NCBI GenBank assembly: GCA_947089305.1
Contig: CAMUJQ010000003.1
Span: 1 to 28,059 of the forward strand
Direction of reading: 5' to 3'
Source of the DNA: an uncultured Clostridia bacterium
GTDB lineage: Bacteria; Bacillota; Clostridia; Christensenellales; UBA1242
Length of the DNA stretch: 28,059 nt
Part shown: piece by piece, positions 1 through 6,890 of the stretch
How the letters are laid out: each line of letters opens with the position of its first letter
How positions within the stretch are numbered: the first letter of the stretch is position 1
Notes under the pieces: model-generated
Told to the model about the DNA's origin: nothing
What the model saw: the letters and a program-made list of their open reading frames with translations, nothing else
Databases searched by the model: none
Made by a program: the position numbers and the translations under genes

Positions 1-21
1 ATTTTGAATAAGGAGAAAACC

Positions 22-675
22 ATGCAACTATTACTCTATTCAGATTATTTTTGCTTACCTAACGATCAAATATTAAAAGCGCTAAAAAATAAAAAAAGAC
101 CCCTAACCTGTCTTTTTTGTTCGTATGCTGAGGAGGGCAAATCTTCTTATTATAAAAGAACAACTAAACACTTAAAAGAGGTTTTTGATAACATAATAGA
201 ATTATACCCAGGCTACAAATTTAACAACAACCTAGATGCAATTTTTGTTAATGGCGGAAGCAATTTTGAACTTGTTTATAAACTTAAAAAATATAACCAA
301 TTTAACAAAATAAAAGAGCTAGTTGATAGTGGAGTTTTATATATTGGAAATAGCGCAGGCAGTTTGTTATGTTCTAAAAGTTTTTTATGGGCAAGTGAAT
401 ATGAGCCACCTGAAATTGAAGAATGCAAGGCCAGTGAAAACTGCGAAGGTTTTGGCTACATTAATAAAAATATTTTGGCGCACGCAAGCAAATATAAGTT
501 GCGTAACAACAAACTTATTTTCAATAAAACTAGCTGGAAAATTTATAGAACAATTAAACTTAAACAACCTAACCCTCTAAAAATTCCTAACAATGGGGTG
601 TACATCTTTAATGATAAAGTTCAAAAATTAAAAGTTTATCCTTGGAAAGCTTTAATAAAAAACAACCAAAACTAA
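22..675 (+). CDS. Peptidase E (S51)-like serine hydrolase
   Basis: Predicted cytoplasmic serine peptidase-like protein of the S51 / class-I glutamine-amidotransferase-like fold. Seen: an NGGSNFEL turn at about residues 77-84, the nucleophile elbow GNSAGS at 109-114 (Ser111 likely nucleophile), and ILAHASKY around residue 154, where the family has its catalytic His. S51 enzymes cleave N-terminal Asp-Xaa dipeptides or cyanophycin-type bonds; the substrate here is unknown. A TTG at 4 would add six residues, but the ATG at 22 has AGGAG at 11-15 with ideal spacing, giving 217 residues, close to the usual S51 length. The gene ends at a hairpin shared with the convergent gene. Any upstream gene or promoter lies outside the window. 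Confidence 0.75.
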   Translation: MQLLLYSDYFCLPNDQILKALKNKKRPLTCLFCSYAEEGKSSYYKRTTKHLKEVFDNIIELYPGYKFNNNLDAIFVNGGSNFELVYKLKKYNQFNKIKELVDSGVLYIGNSAGSLLCSKSFLWASEYEPPEIEECKASENCEGFGYINKNILAHASKYKLRNNKLIFNKTSWKIYRTIKLKQPNPLKIPNNGVYIFNDKVQKLKVYPWKALIKNNQN

Positions 676-694
676 ACTTTGTTTAAAATAAAAA

Positions 695-718
695 AAGTAA
701 CTTTTACTAAAGTTACTT
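695..718. terminator. Bidirectional hairpin terminator
   Basis: Ten-base perfect arms (695-704 and 709-718) with loop TACT. A run of T follows at 721-728 on the plus strand, and A's at 690-696 give a U-tract on the minus strand. It lies between two convergent genes and contains the stop codon of the minus-strand gene. Confidence 0.8.
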
Positions 719-1084
719 CATTTTTTTTCTTGCTTTTGTTTGTGGAATAACAACGGGTTCTAACTCACTTTCTAACTTTTTAATCATTTTTTCTATTGTT
801 GGCCCCACAAAATGATTTAATGTGCGATATATATTTGCCACTTTATGTCTTTCTTGAATTTCTTCATGTTTTTTAGCTTTATCAAGAGCGCGGAACAAAT
901 TAGCATCAACGGTTTCACCTTTACAAATTTCCTTATCTATTAGCCTTAATTCATCTAAATTGCAATCACTAATTATTGCCTTAGCCTCGTCGACCTTGCA
1001 TACATAATATTTGCCATCCCCAATTTGCTTTATATATATGCAATTGTATAATTCTTTAATTTTTGCTTCAACCTTTTTATTCAT
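713..1084 (-). CDS. Hypothetical protein, 123 aa, charged
   Basis: Not recognised. The reading frame is open 11 codons further upstream, but the ATG at 1084 has AGGTGA at the right spacing and begins MNKKVEAK, so this start is preferred. The product is soluble, without signal peptide or membrane segment. The middle is rich in Lys/Glu/Asp and predicted helical (RALDKAKKHEEIQERHK region), and the C-terminus is very basic (KARKKMK). It is convergent with the peptidase-E-like gene and divergent from vanW. Its upstream region carries the DnaA-box cluster, so DnaA-linked control or an origin-proximal location is possible but is inference only. Confidence 0.7.
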   Translation of the reverse strand: MNKKVEAKIKELYNCIYIKQIGDGKYYVCKVDEAKAIISDCNLDELRLIDKEICKGETVDANLFRALDKAKKHEEIQERHKVANIYRTLNHFVGPTIEKMIKKLESELEPVVIPQTKARKKMK

Positions 1085-1151
1085 AATTTCACCTACATTT
1101 GAATTATAATATAGCAAACTGGCTTTGTCAATAGCTAATTTTTATTTTTTA

Positions 1152-1285
1152 TGTGGATAACTTACATAAAATTGTGGATAAGTGGATAACTTAGCCATCT
1201 AAATTATATTTTCGACAAAAATGTATAATGTATGCATAAATATACAATTAAATTTATAACTATTTAATTGTGGATAAGTGGAAAA
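1152..1285 (+). other. DnaA-box cluster in AT-rich intergenic DNA
   Basis: Three perfect copies of TGTGGATAA (reverse complement of the DnaA box TTATCCACA) lie at 1152-1160, 1173-1181 and 1269-1277. Two near-matches overlap them: AGTGGATAA at 1181-1189 and AGTGGAAAA at 1277-1285. All have one orientation. The 17-mer AATTGTGGATAAGTGGA occurs twice (1170-1186 and 1266-1282), 96 bp apart, so a two-box module is duplicated. The intervening DNA is extremely AT-rich, as expected of an unwinding element. No dnaA, dnaN or rpmH is visible nearby, so this may be an origin, a DnaA-titration site or a DnaA-regulated promoter region. Confidence 0.6.
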
Positions 1286-1331
1286 ATTTTTCTACTTACA
1301 ACCAATTATATTTTTTTAAATTTTGCAATAT

Positions 1332-1360
1332 TTGTTGTTTTATAGCTTTGTGTGTATAAT
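1332..1360 (+). promoter_or_regulatory. Sigma-A promoter of the vanW gene
   Basis: TTGTTG (1332-1337), 17-bp spacer, TATAAT (1355-1360). Transcription would start near 1367, which excludes a GTG start at 1352 and favours the ATG at 1388. Confidence 0.7.
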
Positions 1361-1387
1361 TTTGTTAAAACTATTTATAATAAAGAT

Positions 1388-2869
1388 ATGAAAAAGTTTT
1401 TAATAGTTTCATCAATAATTTTAGTGTTATGTTTTTGCTTTTTGGCCAGCGATTTATTATTACCCATTAGAAACACAAATCAATATAATATTAACCAAAC
1501 TCAATTTGTTAGTAGCCCAATGGGAGTGAAAAAAGGGAAAAAATCTTTTACAAGTGCAAAAACAAAATATATTGGCAAAAAACAAAAACAATGCGAGCCT
1601 TTTGACGATTATGAAAATTTTGACACCTGTAGATTTTTTGAAGATAGCACAAACAATAAGGAGTGCAATAATTGTAATAACTGCGACTATTCCATAATCG
1701 ACTGCGTAGGTAGCACGACAAAGCTAGCTGAAAATGAAGAACAAACACTAAAAGTTTTATTTAATAATAAAACTTTTTTATTAGATTTAAAAAAATATGA
1801 AATATACTCTCCCGTTCACACAACAATTTTAGAAACTAATAAATTTTTTAGACATGGAACAACTTTAGAAAAAATGAGTGAAATTGAACGATTAGTTAAT
1901 AATGGCCTAACTTATAAGCAAGCTTTTATGCTTGTGTGCAAAAATATAAATGTTGATATAGATAAAATTTATAATGCCTGTAATTTTGATCCCCTTGATG
2001 CAACAATTAAATATGTTCCAACAAGCAAAAAGTTTTATTTCACTAAAGAACAAATTGGCTACCTTTTAAATGAAGAAGTTATATATAAAAATATATTAGA
2101 TGCTTTTAAAAACAATCAAAAAGCTTTAACCTTAAAAGCAACAAAACTTGAACCTAAATATAAAGAAGCTCAACTAAAGCTTTGCACTAATAAGCGCGGG
2201 TCTTTTACAACAAACTATTCTTCTAGCACAAACGAGCGTAAGCACAACATTAAACTTGCATTACAAAAATTTAATGGAGTTACTTTAATGCCTGGTGAAA
2301 CAATTTCTTTTAATAAAACAACAGGTGTAAGAAATGAAAACACAGGCTATAAACAAGCAAAAATTATTTTAAACGGCGCGTATACTGAAGGTGCCGGAGG
2401 CGGCGTTTGCCAAGCAAGCACAACTTTATATAATGCATGTATTGTTAGTGACATTGAAGTTCTTACTTCTCAACCCCACAGTTTACCTGCAAGTTATGTT
2501 AAAGCGGGGCTTGACGCTATGGTAAGTTATGGTTCTAGCGATTTAGTAATTAAAAATACAACAGACGGTGCAATAACATTTGAAGCTAATATTCGCGATG
2601 ATAGTTGCACTGTTAATGTTTATGGTCTTTCAATGAATGGCACAACAATAGAAGTTATTGGGGAGATCTTAAAAGAATATGATGCTCTTCCAAGTTCAAC
2701 TGTTAGTGCAAGTGAAACAAACATTGAAAAAAACACAATAATTCGCCCAGCTTTCAAAGGTTTTGAAGTTCAAACTTATGCGCTATATAAAAAGGATAAT
2801 AAAATTGTAAAAACAAAAAAAATTAGATTAAGTAGATATAAAAGCCAAAGTGAAATTATTGCTGTTTAA
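1388..2869 (+). CDS. VanW family cell-surface protein
   Basis: Membrane-anchored extracytoplasmic protein. Order: N-terminal Lys pair plus about 22 hydrophobic residues (signal anchor, residues 4-25); a linker with six cysteines in about 40 residues (roughly 68-105, including CNNCNNC); a central region like the peptidoglycan-binding-4 segment often preceding VanW; the VanW domain (about 262-420), with MPGETISFN and the hallmark GGGVCQASTTLYNA near 336-349; and a basic G5-like C-terminal segment. VanW is encoded in some vancomycin-resistance clusters, but its biochemical role is unsettled; no other van genes are nearby, so a resistance role is not implied. ATG 1388 is chosen because the promoter -10 overlaps the alternative GTG at 1352; the SD is weak. 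493 residues. Confidence 0.85.
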   Translation: MKKFLIVSSIILVLCFCFLASDLLLPIRNTNQYNINQTQFVSSPMGVKKGKKSFTSAKTKYIGKKQKQCEPFDDYENFDTCRFFEDSTNNKECNNCNNCDYSIIDCVGSTTKLAENEEQTLKVLFNNKTFLLDLKKYEIYSPVHTTILETNKFFRHGTTLEKMSEIERLVNNGLTYKQAFMLVCKNINVDIDKIYNACNFDPLDATIKYVPTSKKFYFTKEQIGYLLNEEVIYKNILDAFKNNQKALTLKATKLEPKYKEAQLKLCTNKRGSFTTNYSSSTNERKHNIKLALQKFNGVTLMPGETISFNKTTGVRNENTGYKQAKIILNGAYTEGAGGGVCQASTTLYNACIVSDIEVLTSQPHSLPASYVKAGLDAMVSYGSSDLVIKNTTDGAITFEANIRDDSCTVNVYGLSMNGTTIEVIGEILKEYDALPSSTVSASETNIEKNTIIRPAFKGFEVQTYALYKKDNKIVKTKKIRLSRYKSQSEIIAV

Positions 2870-2881
2870 ATTAAGTTATAA

Positions 2882-2906
2882 AAAAAGCTCAATAACTGAG
2901 CTTTTT
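2882..2906. terminator. Bidirectional hairpin terminator
   Basis: Arms 2882-2891 and 2897-2906 (AAAAAGCTCA / TGAGCTTTTT) with a 5-base loop and T-rich flank on both strands. It is shared by the convergent vanW and rubrerythrin genes. Confidence 0.85.
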
Positions 2907-2909
2907 ATT

Positions 2910-3452
2910 TTAATAATTCTCTGGTTTAATTTTAAAGTATGCTTTAGGGTGTTTACAGATTGGACAAACTTCAGGAGCTTTTTTACCAATAACAACGTGT
3001 CCACAATTTCCACATTGCCAAATTGCATCTCCGCTTCTTGAGAATACAATGCCCTCTTTAACATTTTCAAGCAATTTTAAAAAGCGTTTTTCATGTTCAG
3101 CTTCAATAGCTGCAACACCTTCAAATAAAAATGCAATATCATTAAAGCCTTCTTCTCTAGCTGTTTTAGCAAAATCTTTATACATATCTGTCCATTCAAA
3201 ATTTTCGCCTTCTGCTGCTGCTTTTAAATTTTCTTCAGTTTTTGGAACTGAGCCATCGTGAAGAAGCTTAAACCACATTTTTGCATGTTCTTTTTCATTT
3301 TCTGCAGTTTCAGTAAAGATTTCTGCAATTTGTTCATAACCATCTTTTTTTGCTTGAGATGCAAAATAAGTGTATTTATTGCGAGCTTGACTTTCCCCAG
3401 CGAATGCTGCCATTAAGTTCTTTTCAGTTTGAGTGCCTTTTAATTTTTTCAT
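2910..3452 (-). CDS. rbr: Rubrerythrin
   Basis: Non-haem diiron peroxidase that reduces hydrogen peroxide to water in the cytoplasm of anaerobes, with electrons coming through rubredoxin. Seen: an N-terminal ferritin-like four-helix domain with Glu and ExxH iron ligands (AGESQARNKY near the start, ENEKEHAKMW, and AIEAEHEKRF), then a C-terminal rubredoxin-like domain with CGNC and CPIC (Fe-Cys4). At 180 residues it matches a classical single-copy rubrerythrin. The SD is AAGGAG with good spacing. A near-consensus promoter lies directly upstream, so expression is probably strong. Its presence indicates an anaerobic or microaerophilic lifestyle with oxidative-stress defence. Confidence 0.96.
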   Translation of the reverse strand: MKKLKGTQTEKNLMAAFAGESQARNKYTYFASQAKKDGYEQIAEIFTETAENEKEHAKMWFKLLHDGSVPKTEENLKAAAEGENFEWTDMYKDFAKTAREEGFNDIAFLFEGVAAIEAEHEKRFLKLLENVKEGIVFSRSGDAIWQCGNCGHVVIGKKAPEVCPICKHPKAYFKIKPENY

Positions 3453-3491
3453 AAGAATTACTCCTTTTTTATTTTAAAAATTCTTAATTTA

Positions 3492-3520
3492 ATTTTATAT
3501 CAAATACCTTATTTTGTCAA
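3492..3520 (-). promoter_or_regulatory. Sigma-A promoter of rubrerythrin
   Basis: On the minus strand, TTGACA (3520-3515), 17-bp spacer, TAAAAT (3497-3492). It is back-to-back with the promoter of the radical SAM gene; the two -35 boxes are 11 bp apart. Confidence 0.8.
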
Positions 3521-3531
3521 ATAAATTGTAG

Positions 3532-3560
3532 TTGCCAAAACTTTTATTTTAAACTATAAT
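3532..3560 (+). promoter_or_regulatory. Sigma-A promoter of the radical SAM gene (leaderless)
   Basis: TTGCCA (3532-3537), 17-bp spacer, TATAAT (3555-3560). The expected start, seven bases after the -10 box, is the A of the ATG at 3567, and no SD precedes that ATG. Confidence 0.75.
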
Positions 3561-3566
3561 TTAACT

Positions 3567-4451
3567 ATGCTTAATTTAAAACATTGTAATATTTGCCCAC
3601 GGGAGTGTGGAATTAATAGAAAAAAGCAATTTGGCTTTTGCAAAACTTCTAATAAAATAAAGCTATCAAAAGTTGACCTTGTAAACTTTGAAGAACCTTC
3701 AATAAGTTTTAAAAATGGGTCAGGGGCAATTTTTTTCAGTGGTTGCAACTTAAAGTGTGTTTATTGTCAAAATTATAATATTAGTCATGAAAGTTTTGGA
3801 AAAGAAATTTCAATTATTAAACTTGCCCATATTATGAAAGACCTACAAAATAAACATGCTGACAACATAAATTTAATAACAGGATCACATTTTATTCCAC
3901 AAATTGCAAAAGCATTAAAAAAAGCAAAATTGAAAATTCCCGTTATTTTTAATTCAGGCGGTTATGAAAATGTTAAAGCCCTTAAAATGTTAGAGGGCTT
4001 AGTTGACATTTATTTACCCGACTTTAAATATGGTATAGATGAAATTGCTTTGAAATATTCTAACTGCAACAACTATATTCCAACCTGCTTAAATGCCATT
4101 AAAGAAATGCAACGCCAAACAAAAAACATAAAATTTAGCCACAGCGGAAAGCTTTTGCGCGGAGTTGTTATTAGACACATGGTTTTGCCAAACAATTTAG
4201 AAAACAGCTTGAAAGTAATTGAAATTCTTAAAAATAACTTTAAAGAAGATGAGATTATGATAAGTTTACTTGCACAATACACTCCACTTTACAAAGCAAG
4301 TGAATTTAGTGAGTTAAATAGAAAAATAACCCAAGCTGAATATAACAAAGTGTTAAAAAAAGTTAAAGAGTGCAACTTTGAGGGATACTCGCAAGAATTA
4401 ACTAGCGCGGGTTGTGACTGCATTCCAAATTTTGACCTTAGTGGATTTTAA
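3567..4451 (+). CDS. PflX-type radical SAM protein
   Basis: Radical SAM enzyme resembling the PflX branch of pyruvate-formate-lyase-activating proteins (COG1313 type). Seen: the [4Fe-4S]/SAM motif CNLKCVYC (Cys60, Cys64, Cys67) and an N-terminal cysteine cluster typical of this branch (CNICPRECGINR with Cys7, Cys10, Cys14, then Cys25), which may hold a second metal site. Also visible are SGCNLKC context, an FNSGGYE strand and VVIRHMVLPN, all usual for the family. The substrate is not known for this branch. At 294 residues the length is normal. No PFL-like glycyl-radical gene is visible nearby. The start codon lacks an SD and coincides with the predicted transcription start, suggesting leaderless translation. 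Confidence 0.88.
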   Translation: MLNLKHCNICPRECGINRKKQFGFCKTSNKIKLSKVDLVNFEEPSISFKNGSGAIFFSGCNLKCVYCQNYNISHESFGKEISIIKLAHIMKDLQNKHADNINLITGSHFIPQIAKALKKAKLKIPVIFNSGGYENVKALKMLEGLVDIYLPDFKYGIDEIALKYSNCNNYIPTCLNAIKEMQRQTKNIKFSHSGKLLRGVVIRHMVLPNNLENSLKVIEILKNNFKEDEIMISLLAQYTPLYKASEFSELNRKITQAEYNKVLKKVKECNFEGYSQELTSAGCDCIPNFDLSGF

Positions 4452-4459
4452 ACAAAAAA

Positions 4460-4480
4460 AAGAAGACAATTTGTCTTCTT
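4460..4480. terminator. Bidirectional hairpin terminator
   Basis: AAGAAGACA (4460-4468) and TGTCTTCTT (4472-4480) with loop ATT, flanked by A- and T-tracts. It separates the convergent radical SAM and lipoprotein genes. Confidence 0.85.
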
Positions 4481-4481
4481 T

Positions 4482-6731
4482 TTATTTATTTATTGCTTGA
4501 ACATCAATTGTCATTGACCAGCCATGTTTAAATTGTTCTAAAACTGATTTACTAATAACATTCTCGCTATTGTTAGCAACTTCATGTCCTTCTGCATCAC
4601 GAATTGTTATAGAAATATAAACATCTGTTTTTACAAATGTTACAACTGGTGTTTCTCCACTTGGAGCTTCTGGTTTACATACAACAAGCATATTAGTAAA
4701 ACTACCTGCTTGCTTAATGTTACCTAATTTATCTAACATTTGCTTAAAATTATATTTATAAAAATCTTTATGAGTTTCGTGAACATAAGTTACATTATTT
4801 AATGCTTCTATTGATTCACTTGTTAAATCAGTTTCTAATAAATTTATATAATTAAATAAGTTTGAATTACCTTTATAAATAATTGAGAATTCGTTATTAT
4901 ATTCTCCAAAACCCATAGGTGTTATAAAGTATTCACTTCCTTCACGAATATTGTTATAAATAAACTTGTATTCAGCTTGGTTTACAACCTCAGCCCAATT
5001 TACATATAATTCAATTATAAAGTTTTCATAGTTTTGAGAATTAACAATTTCCCAGAAATTTTCAGTCATGTTACCATTATTATCAACAACTTTAACATAA
5101 CTTACTGTTGGTTCTTGACCTTCTTCTGTAGCTGCTTCTACAACCTTAACAGACCAACCATCAAATTCATTTGTGTTGCTATCTATTGCTTTAAATGTTT
5201 TAACTTCTTTTTCAACTAATAGAAGTTCTTCATCAAGTAAAACAGGAGTTTCACCATCAAAGAATTTTACATTATATTTAGTTAGCACCTCAACATAAAT
5301 TGTAATAGCACTTGCTGGCATTTTAGGAATATAATAACATTCAACTTCATTTATAATATTTTTTGATACTTGAACTTGAGTGTTTTTATCATCTTTAGTT
5401 TTAATATAATATACTCTATCAATTGCATAACTTAATTCTGTTTCACCTTGAACTTTTGGTGTAACTGTAAAGCAGAATGTTTCATCAAAATAAATATCAG
5501 TGCCTGAGCCTTCAGGTATAGCAACAATATCAACTTTTTCTAAACTCTTTTCGTCATAAGTTACATGATATAAATTTTTTGTGTAACTAACTTTATATAT
5601 TTTAGTGCTATCAAAAGCAATGTTTTCTTTTACTTCTCTAGTTTCAATTTCAGGAACTTCTTCTCCACCTTGTTCCCCTTCATCTGGGTCAACAACTGGT
5701 GGTTCTGTTTGAGGTTCATTATAACTTACTTTAGTGTAGTATACTCTATCTTCTTCGCTTAGTGCTTTATCGTAAAAACCATTATATGTATATCCATTTT
5801 TTTCAACATTAATTGTTTCGTCATTATCACATTTTAATCCATTAATTGTAAATACATCAGTTTTAGTTTCAGGAATTTTTACTTTAAATTGTTTAGCGCC
5901 TTCATCGCCTTCCATTTCAAAAGTAAATGTTTTAGCTGCTACTTTTGTGGCAGTAAATACAATAGTTTTTTCGTTTGCAACATCATTCTTCCAAGTTTTA
6001 TCTGTAATATCAAATTCTTCTGATTCATTACCATATTTCCAAATATAATACTCGTTATCTGATTTTGCTTTTGGTAATTTTGGAATTGGTGCATCATAAG
6101 TTAAAGTATAGTTAAATGCATTTCCATTAAGATCAGTTCCTTCAATTGAATCTGTAAACTTTAAAACTGGTCTATATGTTTTGGCTATAAACATTGCAGA
6201 TAAAACTACATTTTCTGTTAATGTTTTTGTTACTGTGTAAACATTATTTTCATCTTTATATTCAGTTTTGCCATCTGTCCAACCAACAAAATTATAACCA
6301 GTTTTTGTTAGTTTAGGCAATGTGATTTCTCTTCCTAATTCAGGGTGTTCAATCTCGCCAATATTAGTTGCACCGTTTTCAGTCTTTCCACCTTGAAGAT
6401 CAAAAGAAACTCCAATTATTTTTCTAAAAGTAGCTTGAAGTGTTCTATTTTCTTCAATTTTAAATGAATATGTTGGATTTTCATGAACAACTTCTTTTGA
6501 TGGAAGTTCAATCCAACTAACAAAATCATAACCACTTTTTGGTGAGGCTATAACTGTAACCCAGCTACCTTTTTTATGCTCTGTAGTAGAAGGGTCTTTA
6601 CTTACGTCTCCCCATGCAAGATTTTCGCTTGAAATTGTAACTGTAAATTTTTTATTGAAATCACAGCCAGCAAAGCCAAGGCAAACAATCATTAAACACA
6701 ACATGCAAGCAAATATTTTTCTCACTTTCAT
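4482..6731 (-). CDS. Lipoprotein with InlB/Flg_new-type repeats
   Basis: Exported lipoprotein. Seen: basic n-region, hydrophobic core and lipobox FAGC, with Cys23 as the lipidation site. Next comes a bacterial-repeat unit (about 28-105, with SGYDFVSW and LQATFRK) and an InlB/Flg_new (Listeria-Bacteroides) unit (about 107-185, with LTKTGYNFVGW and LSAMF). Several looser beta-rich units follow, with an acidic Pro/Glu-rich linker around residues 340-365 (QTEPPVVDPDEGEQGG) and an unrecognised C-terminal domain that may be the functional part. Likely displayed on the outer face of the membrane, with adhesion or substrate binding as the usual guess. SD AAGGAG precedes ATG 6731. It is divergent from another lipoprotein gene at 6891. 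749 residues. Confidence 0.85.
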   Translation of the reverse strand: MKVRKIFACMLCLMIVCLGFAGCDFNKKFTVTISSENLAWGDVSKDPSTTEHKKGSWVTVIASPKSGYDFVSWIELPSKEVVHENPTYSFKIEENRTLQATFRKIIGVSFDLQGGKTENGATNIGEIEHPELGREITLPKLTKTGYNFVGWTDGKTEYKDENNVYTVTKTLTENVVLSAMFIAKTYRPVLKFTDSIEGTDLNGNAFNYTLTYDAPIPKLPKAKSDNEYYIWKYGNESEEFDITDKTWKNDVANEKTIVFTATKVAAKTFTFEMEGDEGAKQFKVKIPETKTDVFTINGLKCDNDETINVEKNGYTYNGFYDKALSEEDRVYYTKVSYNEPQTEPPVVDPDEGEQGGEEVPEIETREVKENIAFDSTKIYKVSYTKNLYHVTYDEKSLEKVDIVAIPEGSGTDIYFDETFCFTVTPKVQGETELSYAIDRVYYIKTKDDKNTQVQVSKNIINEVECYYIPKMPASAITIYVEVLTKYNVKFFDGETPVLLDEELLLVEKEVKTFKAIDSNTNEFDGWSVKVVEAATEEGQEPTVSYVKVVDNNGNMTENFWEIVNSQNYENFIIELYVNWAEVVNQAEYKFIYNNIREGSEYFITPMGFGEYNNEFSIIYKGNSNLFNYINLLETDLTSESIEALNNVTYVHETHKDFYKYNFKQMLDKLGNIKQAGSFTNMLVVCKPEAPSGETPVVTFVKTDVYISITIRDAEGHEVANNSENVISKSVLEQFKHGWSMTIDVQAINK

Positions 6732-6770
6732 ATTTCCACTCCTTTTGTGTAAAATAACTTATTTAATTTT

Positions 6771-6799
6771 ATTTTAACACATTTTAGTGAATAATACAA
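6771..6799 (-). promoter_or_regulatory. Probable promoter of the InlB-type lipoprotein
   Basis: On the minus strand, TTGTAT (6799-6794), 17-bp spacer, TAAAAT (6776-6771). The start would fall about 33 bases before the ATG. Confidence 0.55.
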
Positions 6800-6836
6800 T
6801 AGTTTTATAAATTTTTAACAATAATTTTTTTAGCTA

Positions 6837-6865
6837 TTGACATTTTGATAGGTATGTTGTAAAAT
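6837..6865 (+). promoter_or_regulatory. Sigma-A promoter of the 6891 lipoprotein gene
   Basis: TTGACA (6837-6842), 17-bp spacer, TAAAAT (6860-6865), the same consensus form as the rubrerythrin promoter. GGAG at 6881-6884 then precedes ATG 6891. Confidence 0.8.
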
Positions 6866-6890
6866 AGTATTAAAGATAAAGGAGAAAAAT

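Noticed and set aside
1150..1290. Firm call as oriC
   Set aside because: No dnaA/dnaN nearby and no skew data, so it is kept as a DnaA-box cluster only.
1352..1387. GTG start extending vanW by 12 codons
   Set aside because: It lies just ahead of and over the TATAAT box at 1355-1360, so it would not be in the transcript; ATG 1388 begins a typical membrane anchor.
1388..2869. Vancomycin-resistance gene
   Set aside because: VanW domains are widespread in Gram-positives and no vanA/B/H/X/R/S gene is in the window.
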